NCBI RefSeq assembly: GCF_003725545.1
Contig: NZ_RJLN01000014.1
Coordinates: 25,706 to 89,705 of the forward strand
Source of the DNA: Micromonospora solifontis
GTDB taxonomy: Bacteria > Actinomycetota > Actinomycetes > Mycobacteriales > Micromonosporaceae
Length of the DNA: 64,000 nt
Direction: 5' to 3'
Part shown: positions 23,630-31,799 of the stretch, in pieces
Position numbering within the stretch: the first letter of the stretch is position 1
How the letters are laid out: each line of letters starts with the position of its first letter
Made by a program: the position numbers and the translations under genes
The notes under the pieces: generated by a model
Databases searched by the model: none
Told to the model about the DNA's origin: nothing
The model's input: only the letters and a program-made list of their open reading frames with translations

Positions 23630-24406
23630 ATGGCCAAGCGCATCGAAGCCACCGACGTCACCGCGTACTACGGCGGTTTCAAGGCGATCGAGAACATCAA
23701 CCTGACCGTCGAGCCGAAGACGGTGACCGCCCTGATCGGCCCATCGGGCTGCGGCAAGTCCACCTTCCTGCGGTCGATCAACCGGATGCACGAGGTGCTG
23801 CCGGGTGCCCGGGTCGAGGGCAGCCTGACCATCGACGACCAGGACATCTACGACCGGGACGTGGACGTCACCGCGGTCCGCCGGATGATCGGCATGGTCT
23901 TCCAGCGGCCCAACCCGTTCCCCACCATGAGCATCTTCGAGAACGTGGTGGCCGGCCTGCGGCTCAACGGTGTCCGGCGCAAGTCCATCCTGGAGGAGGC
24001 GGCCGAGAAGGCGCTCCGCTCGGCGAACCTCTGGGACGAGGTGAAGGACCGGCTCGGCAAGCCGGGCGCCGGCCTCTCCGGCGGGCAGCAGCAGCGGCTC
24101 TGCATCGCCCGGACCATCGCGGTCGAGCCGCAGGTGGTGCTGATGGACGAGCCCTGCTCGGCGCTGGACCCGATCTCCACGCTGGCGATCGAGGACCTGA
24201 TGTTCCAGCTCAAGGACAAGTTCACCATCATCATCGTCACGCACAACATGCAGCAGGCCGCCCGGGTGTCGGACCGGACCGCCTTCTTCTCGATCGAGAA
24301 GACCGGCGACCCGGGCCGCCTGATCGAGTACGACAACACCCAGAAGATCTTCAGCAACCCGAGCCAGAAGAAGACCGAGGACTACATCACCGGCCGCTTC
24401 GGCTGA
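23630..24406 (+). CDS. pstB: phosphate ABC transporter ATPase PstB
   Basis: 258-aa ABC ATPase. Walker [10 protein letters not shown] (37-45), Q-loop [10 protein letters not shown] (the PstB-specific NPFP), signature LSGGQQQR, Walker [14 protein letters not shown], and switch His in VTHNM. Energises phosphate import. ATG 23630 has GGAGG 10 nt upstream and gives the normal MAKRIE start; an ATG at 23606 overlapping pstA would add eight residues. No phoU follows; a GGGGCCCC hairpin closes the operon. Confidence 0.95.
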   Translation: MAKRIEATDVTAYYGGFKAIENINLTVEPKTVTALIGPSGCGKSTFLRSINRMHEVLPGARVEGSLTIDDQDIYDRDVDVTAVRRMIGMVFQRPNPFPTMSIFENVVAGLRLNGVRRKSILEEAAEKALRSANLWDEVKDRLGKPGAGLSGGQQQRLCIARTIAVEPQVVLMDEPCSALDPISTLAIEDLMFQLKDKFTIIIVTHNMQQAARVSDRTAFFSIEKTGDPGRLIEYDNTQKIFSNPSQKKTEDYITGRFG

Positions 24407-24414
24407 GCTGCACG

Positions 24415-24458
24415 GAGGGGCCCCTTCTCAGCGCTGTTCGCGGAGGAACGGGCCCCTC
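24415..24458. terminator. GGGGCCCC-type hairpin after pstB
   Basis: Arms GAGGGGCCC (24415-24423) and GGGCCCCTC (24450-24458) pair perfectly around 26 nt. Located between convergent pstB and the epoxide hydrolase gene, so probably a shared terminator. Related in arms, but not in loop, to the elements at 49554 and 55154. Confidence 0.7.
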
Positions 24459-24472
24459 TTGACGTCCCGGGC

Positions 24473-25660
24473 TCAGCGCAGCTTCGCGAAGAACTGCCGG
24501 ATGTCCGCCACCAGCAGATCCGGGGCGTCGTGCGCGGCGAAGTGGCTGCCCCGGTCGTACGTGTTCCAGGAGACGATGTTCTTGTGGTCCCGCTCGGCGA
24601 GAGTGCGGATCGACGCGAAGTCCCAGGCGAAGTTGGCCAGCCCCAGCGGCACTGTGGTCGGCTCCAGCGGTTCCGCTCCCCGGCCGTTCACCTTCTGGGT
24701 CGGCGGCACCGCCTCCGCGTCCTCGTAGTAGTAGCGGGCCGACGAGGCGGCGGTGTTGGTCAGCCAGTAGATCATCACGTTGGTGAGCACGTAGTCCGGG
24801 TCGAGGAACTCCCCCATCAGCTGCGCGCTCCATCCGAGCAGGCCGGCCGGCGAGTCGGCCAGCGCGTGCGCGACGTTCTGCGGCTCGGTCGAGTGCAGCT
24901 TGTCGTAGCCGCCCTTGCGCTGGACGAACCAGTCGGCGAACGCCACCTTGCCGCGCTCCTCCTCGGTCAGCGCGGCCAGCTCGGCCGGGTCGCCCGAGGG
25001 CAGCGAGAACACCTGGGTGACGTGCACTCCGAGCACATGCGCGGGATCGGCCCGACCCACCTCCGGGGCGACGAAGGAGCCCAGGTCGTTGCCGGCGGAG
25101 CCGTAGCGGTCGTAGCCGAGGCGGCGCATCAGCTCGGCCCAGGCACGGGCCACCCGGAACCGGTTCCAGCCGCGCTCCCGGGTGGGACCGGAGAAGCCGA
25201 AACCGGGGACCGACGGGACGACCAGGTGGAAGGCGTCGGCCGGGTCGCCGCCGTGGGCCCGGGGATCGGTGAGCGGGCCGATCACGTCCAGCCACTCGAC
25301 CACGGTGGTGGGCCAGCCGTGGGTGAGGATCAGCGGGGTGGCGTCCGGCTCCGGCGAGCGGACGTGCAGGAAGTGCACGCTCTGCCCGTCGATCTCGGTG
25401 GTGAACTGCGGGTACGCGTTGAGCTTCGCCTCCCAGGCCCGCCAGTCGTACGTCGTCCGCCAGCGCTCGACCAGCCGCCGCACGTAACCGACCGGGACGC
25501 CGTACTCCCAGCCGGGCGGGACCGGGCCGGCGGGGGTCGCGCCGGGGTCGGCGGGCAGTTCCTCGGCCCAGCGGGTCCGGGCCAGCCGGTCGGCGAGGTC
25601 GTCCAGCTCGGCCTGCGGGACATCGATACGGAACGGAACGATCGCGGTGTTGTCTGCCAT
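24473..25660 (-). CDS. epoxide hydrolase (EHN-type alpha/beta hydrolase)
   Basis: 395-aa enzyme with the N-terminal epoxide hydrolase domain (~1-110, [21 protein letters not shown] and [11 protein letters not shown]) followed by the hydrolase core. Oxyanion HGWP at 114-117; nucleophile Asp192 in GNDLG (many relatives have GGDWG); catalytic His in [10 protein letters not shown] near residue 378. Converts epoxides to diols. Start ATG 25660, with TAGTGT 7 nt upstream. A WYL regulator is divergent across a 9-bp palindrome, so it is probably the target of that regulator. Confidence 0.85.
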   Translation of the reverse strand: MADNTAIVPFRIDVPQAELDDLADRLARTRWAEELPADPGATPAGPVPPGWEYGVPVGYVRRLVERWRTTYDWRAWEAKLNAYPQFTTEIDGQSVHFLHVRSPEPDATPLILTHGWPTTVVEWLDVIGPLTDPRAHGGDPADAFHLVVPSVPGFGFSGPTRERGWNRFRVARAWAELMRRLGYDRYGSAGNDLGSFVAPEVGRADPAHVLGVHVTQVFSLPSGDPAELAALTEEERGKVAFADWFVQRKGGYDKLHSTEPQNVAHALADSPAGLLGWSAQLMGEFLDPDYVLTNVMIYWLTNTAASSARYYYEDAEAVPPTQKVNGRGAEPLEPTTVPLGLANFAWDFASIRTLAERDHKNIVSWNTYDRGSHFAAHDAPDLLVADIRQFFAKLR

Positions 25661-25680
25661 GCCACCGACACTAGGGATCG

Positions 25681-25703
25681 ATTAGGAACACTTCGTTCCT
25701 AAT
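25681..25703. promoter_or_regulatory. palindromic operator between epoxide hydrolase and WYL regulator
   Basis: ATTAGGAAC (25681-25689), 5-nt spacer, GTTCCTAAT (25695-25703): perfect 9-bp inverted repeat in a 63-bp divergent intergenic region. It lies directly upstream of both candidate -10 hexamers, TAGTGT (minus, 25673-25668) and CATTCT (plus, 25710-25715), so one bound dimer could control both genes. Confidence 0.8.
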
Positions 25704-25723
25704 GATCGGGCATTCTTGGCGGC

Positions 25724-26704
25724 ATGTTGGAAACCTCGGCCCGGCTGCTGCGCCTGCTGTCGCTGTTGCAGACCCCCCGCGAATGGACCGGCACCGAGTT
25801 GGCCGAGCGGCTCTCGGTGAGCACCCGGACGGTACGCAACGACGTGGAACGGCTGCGCACCCTCGGTTATCCGGTGCACGGCACCCGGGGCGCGGTCGGC
25901 GGCTACCGGCTCGGCGCGGGCGCCGCCCTGCCGCCGCTGCTCCTCGACGACGAGGAGGCGGTCGCCGTGGCGGTCGGGCTGCGCACCGCCGCCGCCGGCG
26001 GCGTCGCCGGCATCGAGGAGACCTCGCTGCGGGCGCTCGCCAAGCTGGAACAGGTGCTCCCGCACCGGCTGCGCCGCCGGGTCGGCGCGCTGCACACGCA
26101 CACCGTCGGGGTGCCGCACGACCGGCCCGGCCCGACCGTGGACGCGGAAACCCTCAGCGTGCTCAGCGCCGCCTGCCGCGACCGGGAACGGGTGCGCTTC
26201 GACTACGTCCGGCACGACGGCACCGCGGACCGGCGGGAGGTCGAGCCGTACCGGCTGGTCATCTGGGGCCGCCGCTGGTACCTCGTGGCCTTCGACCCGG
26301 CCCGGGACGACTGGCGGACCTTCCGGGTGGACCGGATCAGCCCGCGTACCCCGGCCGGCCCCCGCTTCGCGCCCCGGGAACTGCCCGAGGACGTGGTGGA
26401 CCGGGTCCGGCACGGCGTCTCCTCGGCCGCCTGGCGGCACCGGGCCCGGATCCGGGTGCACGCCCCCGCCGAGGCGGTGGCCGAGCGCATCAACCCCGCG
26501 GTCGGCACCGTCGAGCCGGTTGACGCGGAGACCTGCCTGCTGCACACCGGCGCCGACCGGCTGGAGACCATCGCGGTCTGGGCGGGCCTGCTCGACCTCG
26601 ACTTCACCGTCGAGGACCCGCCCGAACTGGCCGACCTGCTGCGTACCCTCGCGGCCCGCTACCTCCGCGCCACCGACGGACCCCCGCCGCTGGCAGCGTC
26701 ATGA
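25724..26704 (+). CDS. HTH-WYL transcriptional regulator (PafC/YafY-type)
   Basis: 326-aa regulator with an N-terminal winged helix (residues 5-60, TGTELAERLSVSTRTVRNDVERL), a middle WYL domain (~140-210; here EPYRLVIWGRRWYLVAFD) and a C-terminal WCX-like region. WYL domains sense small ligands or nucleic acid. It is divergent from an epoxide hydrolase gene over a perfect palindrome, so it probably controls that gene and itself; ligand might be the epoxide or an upstream metabolite (inference). ATG 25724 is probably leaderless. The last ~80 nt before the Nudix gene hold nothing recognisable. Confidence 0.85.
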   Translation: MLETSARLLRLLSLLQTPREWTGTELAERLSVSTRTVRNDVERLRTLGYPVHGTRGAVGGYRLGAGAALPPLLLDDEEAVAVAVGLRTAAAGGVAGIEETSLRALAKLEQVLPHRLRRRVGALHTHTVGVPHDRPGPTVDAETLSVLSAACRDRERVRFDYVRHDGTADRREVEPYRLVIWGRRWYLVAFDPARDDWRTFRVDRISPRTPAGPRFAPRELPEDVVDRVRHGVSSAAWRHRARIRVHAPAEAVAERINPAVGTVEPVDAETCLLHTGADRLETIAVWAGLLDLDFTVEDPPELADLLRTLAARYLRATDGPPPLAAS

Positions 26705-26787
26705 TCAACTCGACGGCGGCGGGTCGGGGCAGCCAGGCCGCCGGACACCGCGGGTTGCCGCGCATCGCGCGGACCTCGTGGGCGGGA

Positions 26788-27615
26788 TCAGCGCAGGTGA
26801 AAGCGGGCCTCCCCGTCGTCGGACAGGTCGAGGCGGGGGGTGACCGGAGTGGCGGCGTCCCGGGTGGCGGCCGCCGCCGCCACCCCGGCCAGGTCGCCGG
26901 CGGCGGCGACCTGGGCCAGCGTGACCATGGTGGGCGGAAGCATGTTCAACTCGCCGGACTCCGCCCGGGCCAGGGCGTCCGCCGGGCGGATCCACAGGGT
27001 GTGGTCGGCCTCCCCGGAGACGTCCCGGGTCCGCTGCCCCTCGGGCAGCAGGGACACGAAGAAGTACGTGTCGAAGCGACGCGGCTCGAACTCGGGGGTG
27101 ATCCACCGGCTCCACGGCAGCAGCAGGTCGGAGCGGAGGGTGAGCCGGCGGCCCGCCAGCAGATCCGCGAAACCGGTACGGCGGGCCTCCAGGTCCTGCC
27201 GGGCGGCCTCCCAGTCGTCGCCGCTCACGTCACCCACCACGGTCGCCGCGCCCGGGCCGGCCAGCAGCACCCCGGCCTCCTCGAAGACCTCCCGGGCGGC
27301 CGCGCAGACCACCGCCTGGGCGGCGTCCGGAGCGAGCGCGAGGCGCTCACCCCACGCGGCCGGGTCGGGTCCGGCCCAGTCCAGGTGCGCCTGCGAGTCC
27401 GAGGCGTCGACCCCGCCGCCGGGGAACGCGTACATTCCGCCGAAGGCCATCGCGGCGACCCGGCGGATCAGGTACACCTCGAAGTCGGCGCCGGACGGGC
27501 GGAGCAGCAGCACGGTGGCCGCGACCCGGGGCGCGGCCGGGACGCCACCCTGGGCGCGGAACCGGCGGGCGTGCTCCACCAGGGCGGGGGGTGCGGCGAA
27601 GCCGTCGTTGGTCAT
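26788..27615 (-). CDS. Nudix hydrolase with split Nudix box
   Basis: 275-aa Nudix protein. The Nudix box is interrupted: FPGGGVDASDS near residue 73 is the opening Gly segment, and AAAREVFEEAGVLL near 116 is the REVxEExGV part, separated by ~35 residues. Such an insertion recalls the NUDT19/NUDT7-like CoA and ADP-sugar pyrophosphatases, so a nucleoside-diphosphate or acyl-CoA substrate is likely; not more can be said. ATG 27615 follows TAGGCT at 6 nt. Divergent from an oxidoreductase gene. Confidence 0.8.
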   Translation of the reverse strand: MTNDGFAAPPALVEHARRFRAQGGVPAAPRVAATVLLLRPSGADFEVYLIRRVAAMAFGGMYAFPGGGVDASDSQAHLDWAGPDPAAWGERLALAPDAAQAVVCAAAREVFEEAGVLLAGPGAATVVGDVSGDDWEAARQDLEARRTGFADLLAGRRLTLRSDLLLPWSRWITPEFEPRRFDTYFFVSLLPEGQRTRDVSGEADHTLWIRPADALARAESGELNMLPPTMVTLAQVAAAGDLAGVAAAAATRDAATPVTPRLDLSDDGEARFHLR

Positions 27616-27686
27616 CCCGCGAGCCTAGTTCCCGCTGGGTGGATCATCCTCCCGGCCGCCGGGCGGTAGGGGATACCGTGCCGGAC

Positions 27687-28655
27687 ATGACGCGTTGGGG
27701 GATCCTGGCCACCGGACACATCGCCGGCCGTTTCGCCGAGGACCTGCGGCTGGTGCCGGGGGCCGAGCTGGTCGCGGTCGGCTCGCGGACCCGGGAGAGC
27801 GCCGAGCTCTTCGCCGCCCGGCACGGCGTGCCCCGCGCGTACGCCTCCTGGGCGGAGCTGGCCGCGGACCCGGACGTCGACGTCATCTACGTGGCCACCC
27901 CGCACGCCGCGCACCACGAGGCGACGATGACCTGCCTGGCCGGTGACAAGGCCGTGCTGGTCGAGAAGCCCTGCACCCTCGACCTGGCCACCACCACGGA
28001 GCTGGTCGAGACCGCCCGCCGCCGTGGCCTCTTCCTCATGGAGGCCATGTGGATGCGATGCAACCCGATCATCCTCCGGGTGGTCGAGCTGATCGCGGCG
28101 GGCGCGATCGGCGAGGTGACCCACGTACGGGCGGACTTCGGGGCGGCCGGGCCGTTCCCGCCGGAGCACCGGATGCGGGCCCGGACGCTGGGCGGCGGCG
28201 CGCTGCTCGACCTGGGCGTCTATCCGATCAGCCTGGCCCACCTGCTGCTCGGTGTGCCGCAGCAGGTGCGGGCCTGGGCGCGGCTGAGCCCGGAGGGCGT
28301 GGACGAGAACACCGGCCTGGTGTTCGGCTGGGACTCCGGCGCGGTGGCGACGCTGAGCTGCGGGATGGTCGGCGCCACCGCGATCACCGCGGCGATCACC
28401 GGCACCACCGGCCGGATCGACCTGCCCGAGCCGTTCTACCGGCCCGGCGCGGCGGTGCTGCACCGGGCCGGGGCCGAGCCGGAAACCATCCCGGCGGACC
28501 TGACCGGCGGCGGCTACCAGCACGAGGCGATCGAGGTGCAGCGCTGCCTGGCCGCCGGGCTGACCGAGAGCCCACTGGTGCCGCACTCCGCCACGCTCGA
28601 GGTGATGGCCCTCCTCGACGACATCAAGGCCGAGATCGGCGTCTCCTACGACTGA
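27687..28655 (+). CDS. Gfo/Idh/MocA-family oxidoreductase
   Basis: 322-aa NAD(P)-dependent dehydrogenase, Rossmann domain first (WGILATGHIAGRF, residues 3-15; EKP motif in VLVEKPCTLD) then the alpha/beta C-terminal domain (LGGGALLDLGVYPI near residue 170). Closest in feel to trans-1,2-dihydrobenzene-1,2-diol or sugar dehydrogenases of the family; substrate not predictable. ATG 27687 follows TACCGT (27674-27679) at 7 nt, so it is leaderless. Its stop codon sits inside a 28-bp palindrome terminator. Confidence 0.85.
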   Translation: MTRWGILATGHIAGRFAEDLRLVPGAELVAVGSRTRESAELFAARHGVPRAYASWAELAADPDVDVIYVATPHAAHHEATMTCLAGDKAVLVEKPCTLDLATTTELVETARRRGLFLMEAMWMRCNPIILRVVELIAAGAIGEVTHVRADFGAAGPFPPEHRMRARTLGGGALLDLGVYPISLAHLLLGVPQQVRAWARLSPEGVDENTGLVFGWDSGAVATLSCGMVGATAITAAITGTTGRIDLPEPFYRPGAAVLHRAGAEPETIPADLTGGGYQHEAIEVQRCLAAGLTESPLVPHSATLEVMALLDDIKAEIGVSYD

Positions 28656-28679
28656 GGGCCCCCGGCCGGGGGCCCTCAG
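28652..28679. terminator. 28-bp perfect palindrome, bidirectional terminator
   Basis: CTGAGGGCCCCCGG followed by its exact complement. It contains the oxidoreductase stop codon (28653-28655) and lies 13 nt from the stop of the converging pit gene, thus serving both. Confidence 0.8.
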
Positions 28680-28691
28680 CGCGTCGGCTGC

Positions 28692-29696
28692 TCAGAAGAG
28701 CGGGCGGACCAGCAGGTACGCGAGGCAGGCGATGGCCGCCGCCGCCGGGAAGGTGATGATCCAGGCGATCACGATGTTGCCGGCCACGTTCCAGCGCACC
28801 GCGGAGAGCCGCTTGGTGGCGCCGACACCCATGATCGCCGAGGTGATCGTGTGGGTGGTGGAGATCGGGGCCTTCAGCACCAGGGCGTTGAAGTAGAGCA
28901 CCGCGCTGGCCACCGTCTCGGCCGCGAAGCCCTCCGGCGGACCCAGGTCGATGATCTTGCGGCCGAGGGTCCGGATGATCCGCCAGCCGCCGGAGTACGT
29001 GCCGAGCGCCAGCATGGCCGCCGAGGTCCAGAACACCCACTGCGGGATGTGCGTCTTGTCGTTCTGGTAGCCGCCGGTGTAGAGCGCCAGCACGATGATG
29101 CCCATGGTCTTGGCCGCATCCTGCATACCGTGGCCGACCGACATGGCGGCGGCCGACACGGTCTGTGCCCAGCGGAAGCCCCGGTTGAGCTTGCCCGGCT
29201 GCCCCTTCCGGAAGAGCCAGAGGATCGCCAGCATCACCAGGAAGCCCAGGATCAGGCCGACCACCGGCGAGAGCACCATCGGGACGATGACCTTCTCCCA
29301 GATGTTGCCCCACTGCACGACACCGCCGGTGGCGAGCAGGGTCGCACCGACCAGACCGCCGAAGAGGGCGTGCGAGGAGGACGACGGCAGGCCGAAGTAC
29401 CAGGTGATCAGGTTCCAGGCGATGGCGCCGAGCACCCCGGCGAAGACCACGCCGAGGCTGGGCATCCCCTTCGGGAGCGTGACCAGGCCGTCGCCGACCG
29501 TCTTGGCGACGCCGGCGCCGAAGTGGGCGCCGACGAAGTTGCCGACGGCGGCGAGGGCCAGGGCGACCCGGGGGGTCAGCGCCCGGGTGGAGACGCTGGT
29601 GGCGATCGCGTTGGCCGCGTCATGGAAACCGTTCGTGTAGTCGAACGCCATCGCGGCCACGATCACCGCCAGTACGGCGATGAGTTCGGGACTCAC
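28692..29696 (-). CDS. pit: low-affinity inorganic phosphate transporter PiT
   Basis: 334-aa membrane transporter of the PiT family, cation-coupled phosphate uptake. About ten helices; the duplicated signatures are FDYTNGFHDAANAIATSVS near residue 18 (GANDVANA-type) and TTHTITSAIMGVG near residue 280. GTG 29696 lies 4 nt after the PhoU-like stop, so the two form one operon. This PhoU-like/PiT pairing is common and believed to set phosphate flux. Confidence 0.9.
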   Translation of the reverse strand: MSPELIAVLAVIVAAMAFDYTNGFHDAANAIATSVSTRALTPRVALALAAVGNFVGAHFGAGVAKTVGDGLVTLPKGMPSLGVVFAGVLGAIAWNLITWYFGLPSSSSHALFGGLVGATLLATGGVVQWGNIWEKVIVPMVLSPVVGLILGFLVMLAILWLFRKGQPGKLNRGFRWAQTVSAAAMSVGHGMQDAAKTMGIIVLALYTGGYQNDKTHIPQWVFWTSAAMLALGTYSGGWRIIRTLGRKIIDLGPPEGFAAETVASAVLYFNALVLKAPISTTHTITSAIMGVGATKRLSAVRWNVAGNIVIAWIITFPAAAAIACLAYLLVRPLF

Positions 29697-29700
29697 GGGA

Positions 29701-30327
29701 TCAGGACTCCTTGACCGTGATGGTCTCGACGGTGTTCGCCACGTGCTCGAAGGCGTCGCAGGCGGCCTCCAGTTCGTCGGCGACCTCCTTCATCTTCAGC
29801 ACGGTGAGCGCGTCGTACTCGCCGGAGAAGAGCCGGACCAGCAGCATCCGGTACGCCTGGTCGCCGTCGTTCTCGAGGCGGTTGCACTCGATCCAGTAGG
29901 GCTCGAGGTTCTTCATCGAACGCAGCTGGGGCATGGCCTCGGCGGTGAGCTTGGCCTGCTGGTCGAGCACGTTCACCAGCTCGTGCATCTCCCGCGGCAG
30001 GGACGGCAGCTTGGTGAGGCCGTACAGGTAGAGCAGGTTGCCGACCGCCTCCAGGTGGTCCATCACGTCGTCGAGCAACGAGCCCAGACGGTAGATGTCC
30101 TCCCGGTCGAAGGGGGTGATGAAGGTAGAGTTGATCTTCTTGTACAGCTCGTGGGTGATCTGGTCGCTGTCGTGCTCGACCTCGGTGAGCCGTTCGCTGA
30201 CCGACTGGACCTCTACCCCCGGCAGAGCCAGCTCGTTGAGCAGCTCGGTCCCCTTCACCAGGTTCTGCGCGGCCCTGGTGAAGAGCTCGTAGAAGGCGCC
30301 CTCGGTGGGACGGAAGGAAAACTTCAC
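29701..30327 (-). CDS. PhoU-like DUF47 protein, PiT partner
   Basis: 208-aa helical-bundle protein of the DUF47 (TIGR00153) family, structurally like PhoU. Acidic metal-binding-like stretches EVEHDSDQITHELYKKI and ECNRLENDGDQAYR are where PhoU-type proteins bind metals. Probably regulates the coupled PiT transporter. GTG 30327 has GAGG at ~8 nt. Promoter: TTGCCC (30418-30413) and TAGCAT (30396-30391), 16 nt apart, with a PHO box further upstream, so it should be phosphate-controlled. Confidence 0.85.
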   Translation of the reverse strand: MKFSFRPTEGAFYELFTRAAQNLVKGTELLNELALPGVEVQSVSERLTEVEHDSDQITHELYKKINSTFITPFDREDIYRLGSLLDDVMDHLEAVGNLLYLYGLTKLPSLPREMHELVNVLDQQAKLTAEAMPQLRSMKNLEPYWIECNRLENDGDQAYRMLLVRLFSGEYDALTVLKMKEVADELEAACDAFEHVANTVETITVKES

Positions 30328-30445
30328 AGCACGGACCTCGTCGTGTCGGTGGAAGGGTGGCCGTCGCCCCGAAAGGCGCGTGCTCTGGGCATGCTAGGTA
30401 CCCCGCGGAACCGGGCAATCGCCGGCCCACCCCTGGTCAGGCCCG

Positions 30446-30478
30446 ATTCACCGTCCGTTCACCCGCCGTTCACCTTCG
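30446..30478. promoter_or_regulatory. PHO box upstream of phoU-like/pit, inside the end of ppk2
   Basis: Three contiguous 11-bp units on the plus strand: ATTCACCGTCC (30446-30456), GTTCACCCGCC (30457-30467), GTTCACCTTCG (30468-30478). They match the Streptomyces PhoP repeat. The second and third units encode the last codons and stop of ppk2 (minus strand). The box faces away from the phoU-like gene and its centre is about 78 bp from the likely start of that transcript. Confidence 0.85.
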
Positions 30479-31436
30479 CCCTCCCGCTCTCGCCCCGCAA
30501 CCGGCGGCGCTCACGCTCGACGTCGAAATCGGCAGGCGGATACCCCAGATCAAGTGCGTCGAACGTCTCCCGGAGCAGGTGGGCGACCGCCCAGTCCCGG
30601 TACCACTTGCGGTCCGCCGGCACCACGAACCAGGGCGCGTCGTCCGTGCCGCACCGGGCCAGGGCATCGGCGTACGCGGCCTGGTAATCGTCCCAGCGGG
30701 CCCGGGTGTCCAGATCGCTGGGGTTGTACTTCCAGTACTTCGTCGGGTCGGTGAGCCGCTCCATCAGCCGCTCGCCCTGCTCGGCGTACGAGATGTGCAG
30801 CATCACCTTCACCAGGGTGACCGAGTTCCCGGTCAGTTCCCGCTCGAATTCGTTGATCAGGTCGTACCGGGCCCGCCAGGTCGGCTCGTCGACCAGCGAC
30901 TCGACCCGGGCGACCAGCACGTCCTCGTAGTGCGAGCGGTTGAAGATCCCCACGTACCCGGGCGGCGGCAGCGCCCGCCGGATCCGCCAGAGGAAGTCGT
31001 GCCGCAGCTCCTCCGCCGTGGGCGGGCCGAACGAGCGGATGTGCAGCCCGAGCGGGTTCATGGCGCCCGCCACCCGCTTGATCGTGCCGTCCTTGCCCCC
31101 GCAGTCCATCGCCTGGAGCACCAGCAGCACCCGGCGTGGGCGTCCACCGTCCAGGTGTGCGCCGGCCTGGCTGGGGGCGCCGGCGGGAGCCGCCGGCCCG
31201 GCGGCGCCCTTCGCGGCCGCGTACAGCATCTCCTGCCGCCGGCCGAGTTCCGCGCCGAGCAGCTCGACCTGCGCCCGCGCCCACTGCTTGCGTCCCTTCC
31301 CGCTCCCGGCCGCCGCCGGCAGCCCCGGGGTCGACCGGGGATCGATCGCCGCCAGGTCCACCGCGCCCGGAGCCGCGCGCAGCAGCTCCCGCACCGACCC
31401 GCCCGCGGGAAGCACGACCTCGTCCACACCGCTCAT
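30459..31436 (-). CDS. ppk2: polyphosphate kinase 2 family
   Basis: 325-aa PPK2-family phosphotransferase (polyphosphate-driven nucleotide phosphorylation or reverse). Walker A VLQAMDCGGKDGTIKR near residue 108, FGPPTAEELRHDFLWR, and Walker B-like IFNRSHYEDVLVARV near residue 170; the lid region RWDDYQAAYADAL and the C-terminal WYRDWAVA segment are typical. N-terminal ~100 aa extension is Ala/Gly-rich. ATG 31436. Its 3-prime end overlaps a PHO box, tying it physically to phosphate control. Subclass (ADP- or AMP-specific) cannot be set by eye. Confidence 0.9.
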   Translation of the reverse strand: MSGVDEVVLPAGGSVRELLRAAPGAVDLAAIDPRSTPGLPAAAGSGKGRKQWARAQVELLGAELGRRQEMLYAAAKGAAGPAAPAGAPSQAGAHLDGGRPRRVLLVLQAMDCGGKDGTIKRVAGAMNPLGLHIRSFGPPTAEELRHDFLWRIRRALPPPGYVGIFNRSHYEDVLVARVESLVDEPTWRARYDLINEFERELTGNSVTLVKVMLHISYAEQGERLMERLTDPTKYWKYNPSDLDTRARWDDYQAAYADALARCGTDDAPWFVVPADRKWYRDWAVAHLLRETFDALDLGYPPADFDVERERRRLRGESGRAKVNGG

Positions 31437-31523
31437 CCCTCGATCCTCACCCACCCCGCCCACCCCCGCCTCCCGAGCACCCCCCCCCGCCGCATCGGCC
31501 GGGGCCGCCACGCCGCCCGCCGC

Positions 31524-31579
31524 GAGGCCACTCTTTCGGGGAAAGAGTGGCCTCGGCCGCGCGTGAGGCCCCTCTTTCC
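31524..31579. repeat. GGAAAGAGTGGCC element, copy 4, with three competing arms
   Basis: Arm A 31524-31537 and arm B 31541-31554 pair perfectly (14 bp, GGG loop). Arm B can instead pair with arm C 31565-31579 (one mismatch). On the minus strand, CAAGATCCGCGC adjoins it as in the other copies. Unlike the others it lies in a divergent promoter region (ppk2 and sigma factor), not after a stop codon. Confidence 0.8.
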
Positions 31580-31603
31580 GTGTTTTTGCGCGGATCTTGT
31601 GGC

Positions 31604-31722
31604 GGGGCGGGGCGGCGCGGGGCGGGGCGGGGCGGGGCGGGGCGGGGCGGCGCAGAGGGCGGGGCGGGGACGGGGCGGGGAGCGCGGGGGCGGGGCGGCG
31701 CAGGGGCGGCGGGGGCGCGGAA
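31604..31722 (+). repeat. GGGGC-repeat tract (possible G-quadruplex)
   Basis: About 120 bp made mostly of GGGGC and GGGGCGC units, including at least five consecutive GGGGC copies near 31618-31650. Strongly strand-asymmetric low complexity. Lies between the hairpin element and the ECF41 promoter. Not translated convincingly in any frame. Confidence 0.85.
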
Positions 31723-31730
31723 CACGGATG

Positions 31731-31757
31731 TGTCACGTTTGGGGGCGGCGGGGCGTC
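31731..31757 (+). promoter_or_regulatory. ECF41-type promoter of the sigma factor gene
   Basis: TGTCACG (31731-31737), 16-nt spacer, CGTC (31754-31757). This fits the promoter I recall for ECF41 sigma factors (TGTCACA, CGTC). Distance from CGTC to the sigma GTG at 31800 is 42 nt. Implies autoregulation. Confidence 0.75.
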
Positions 31758-31799
31758 CAGTGGGACGGGGAGAATGTGGGCGCGGGGAGGGAGCGGACG

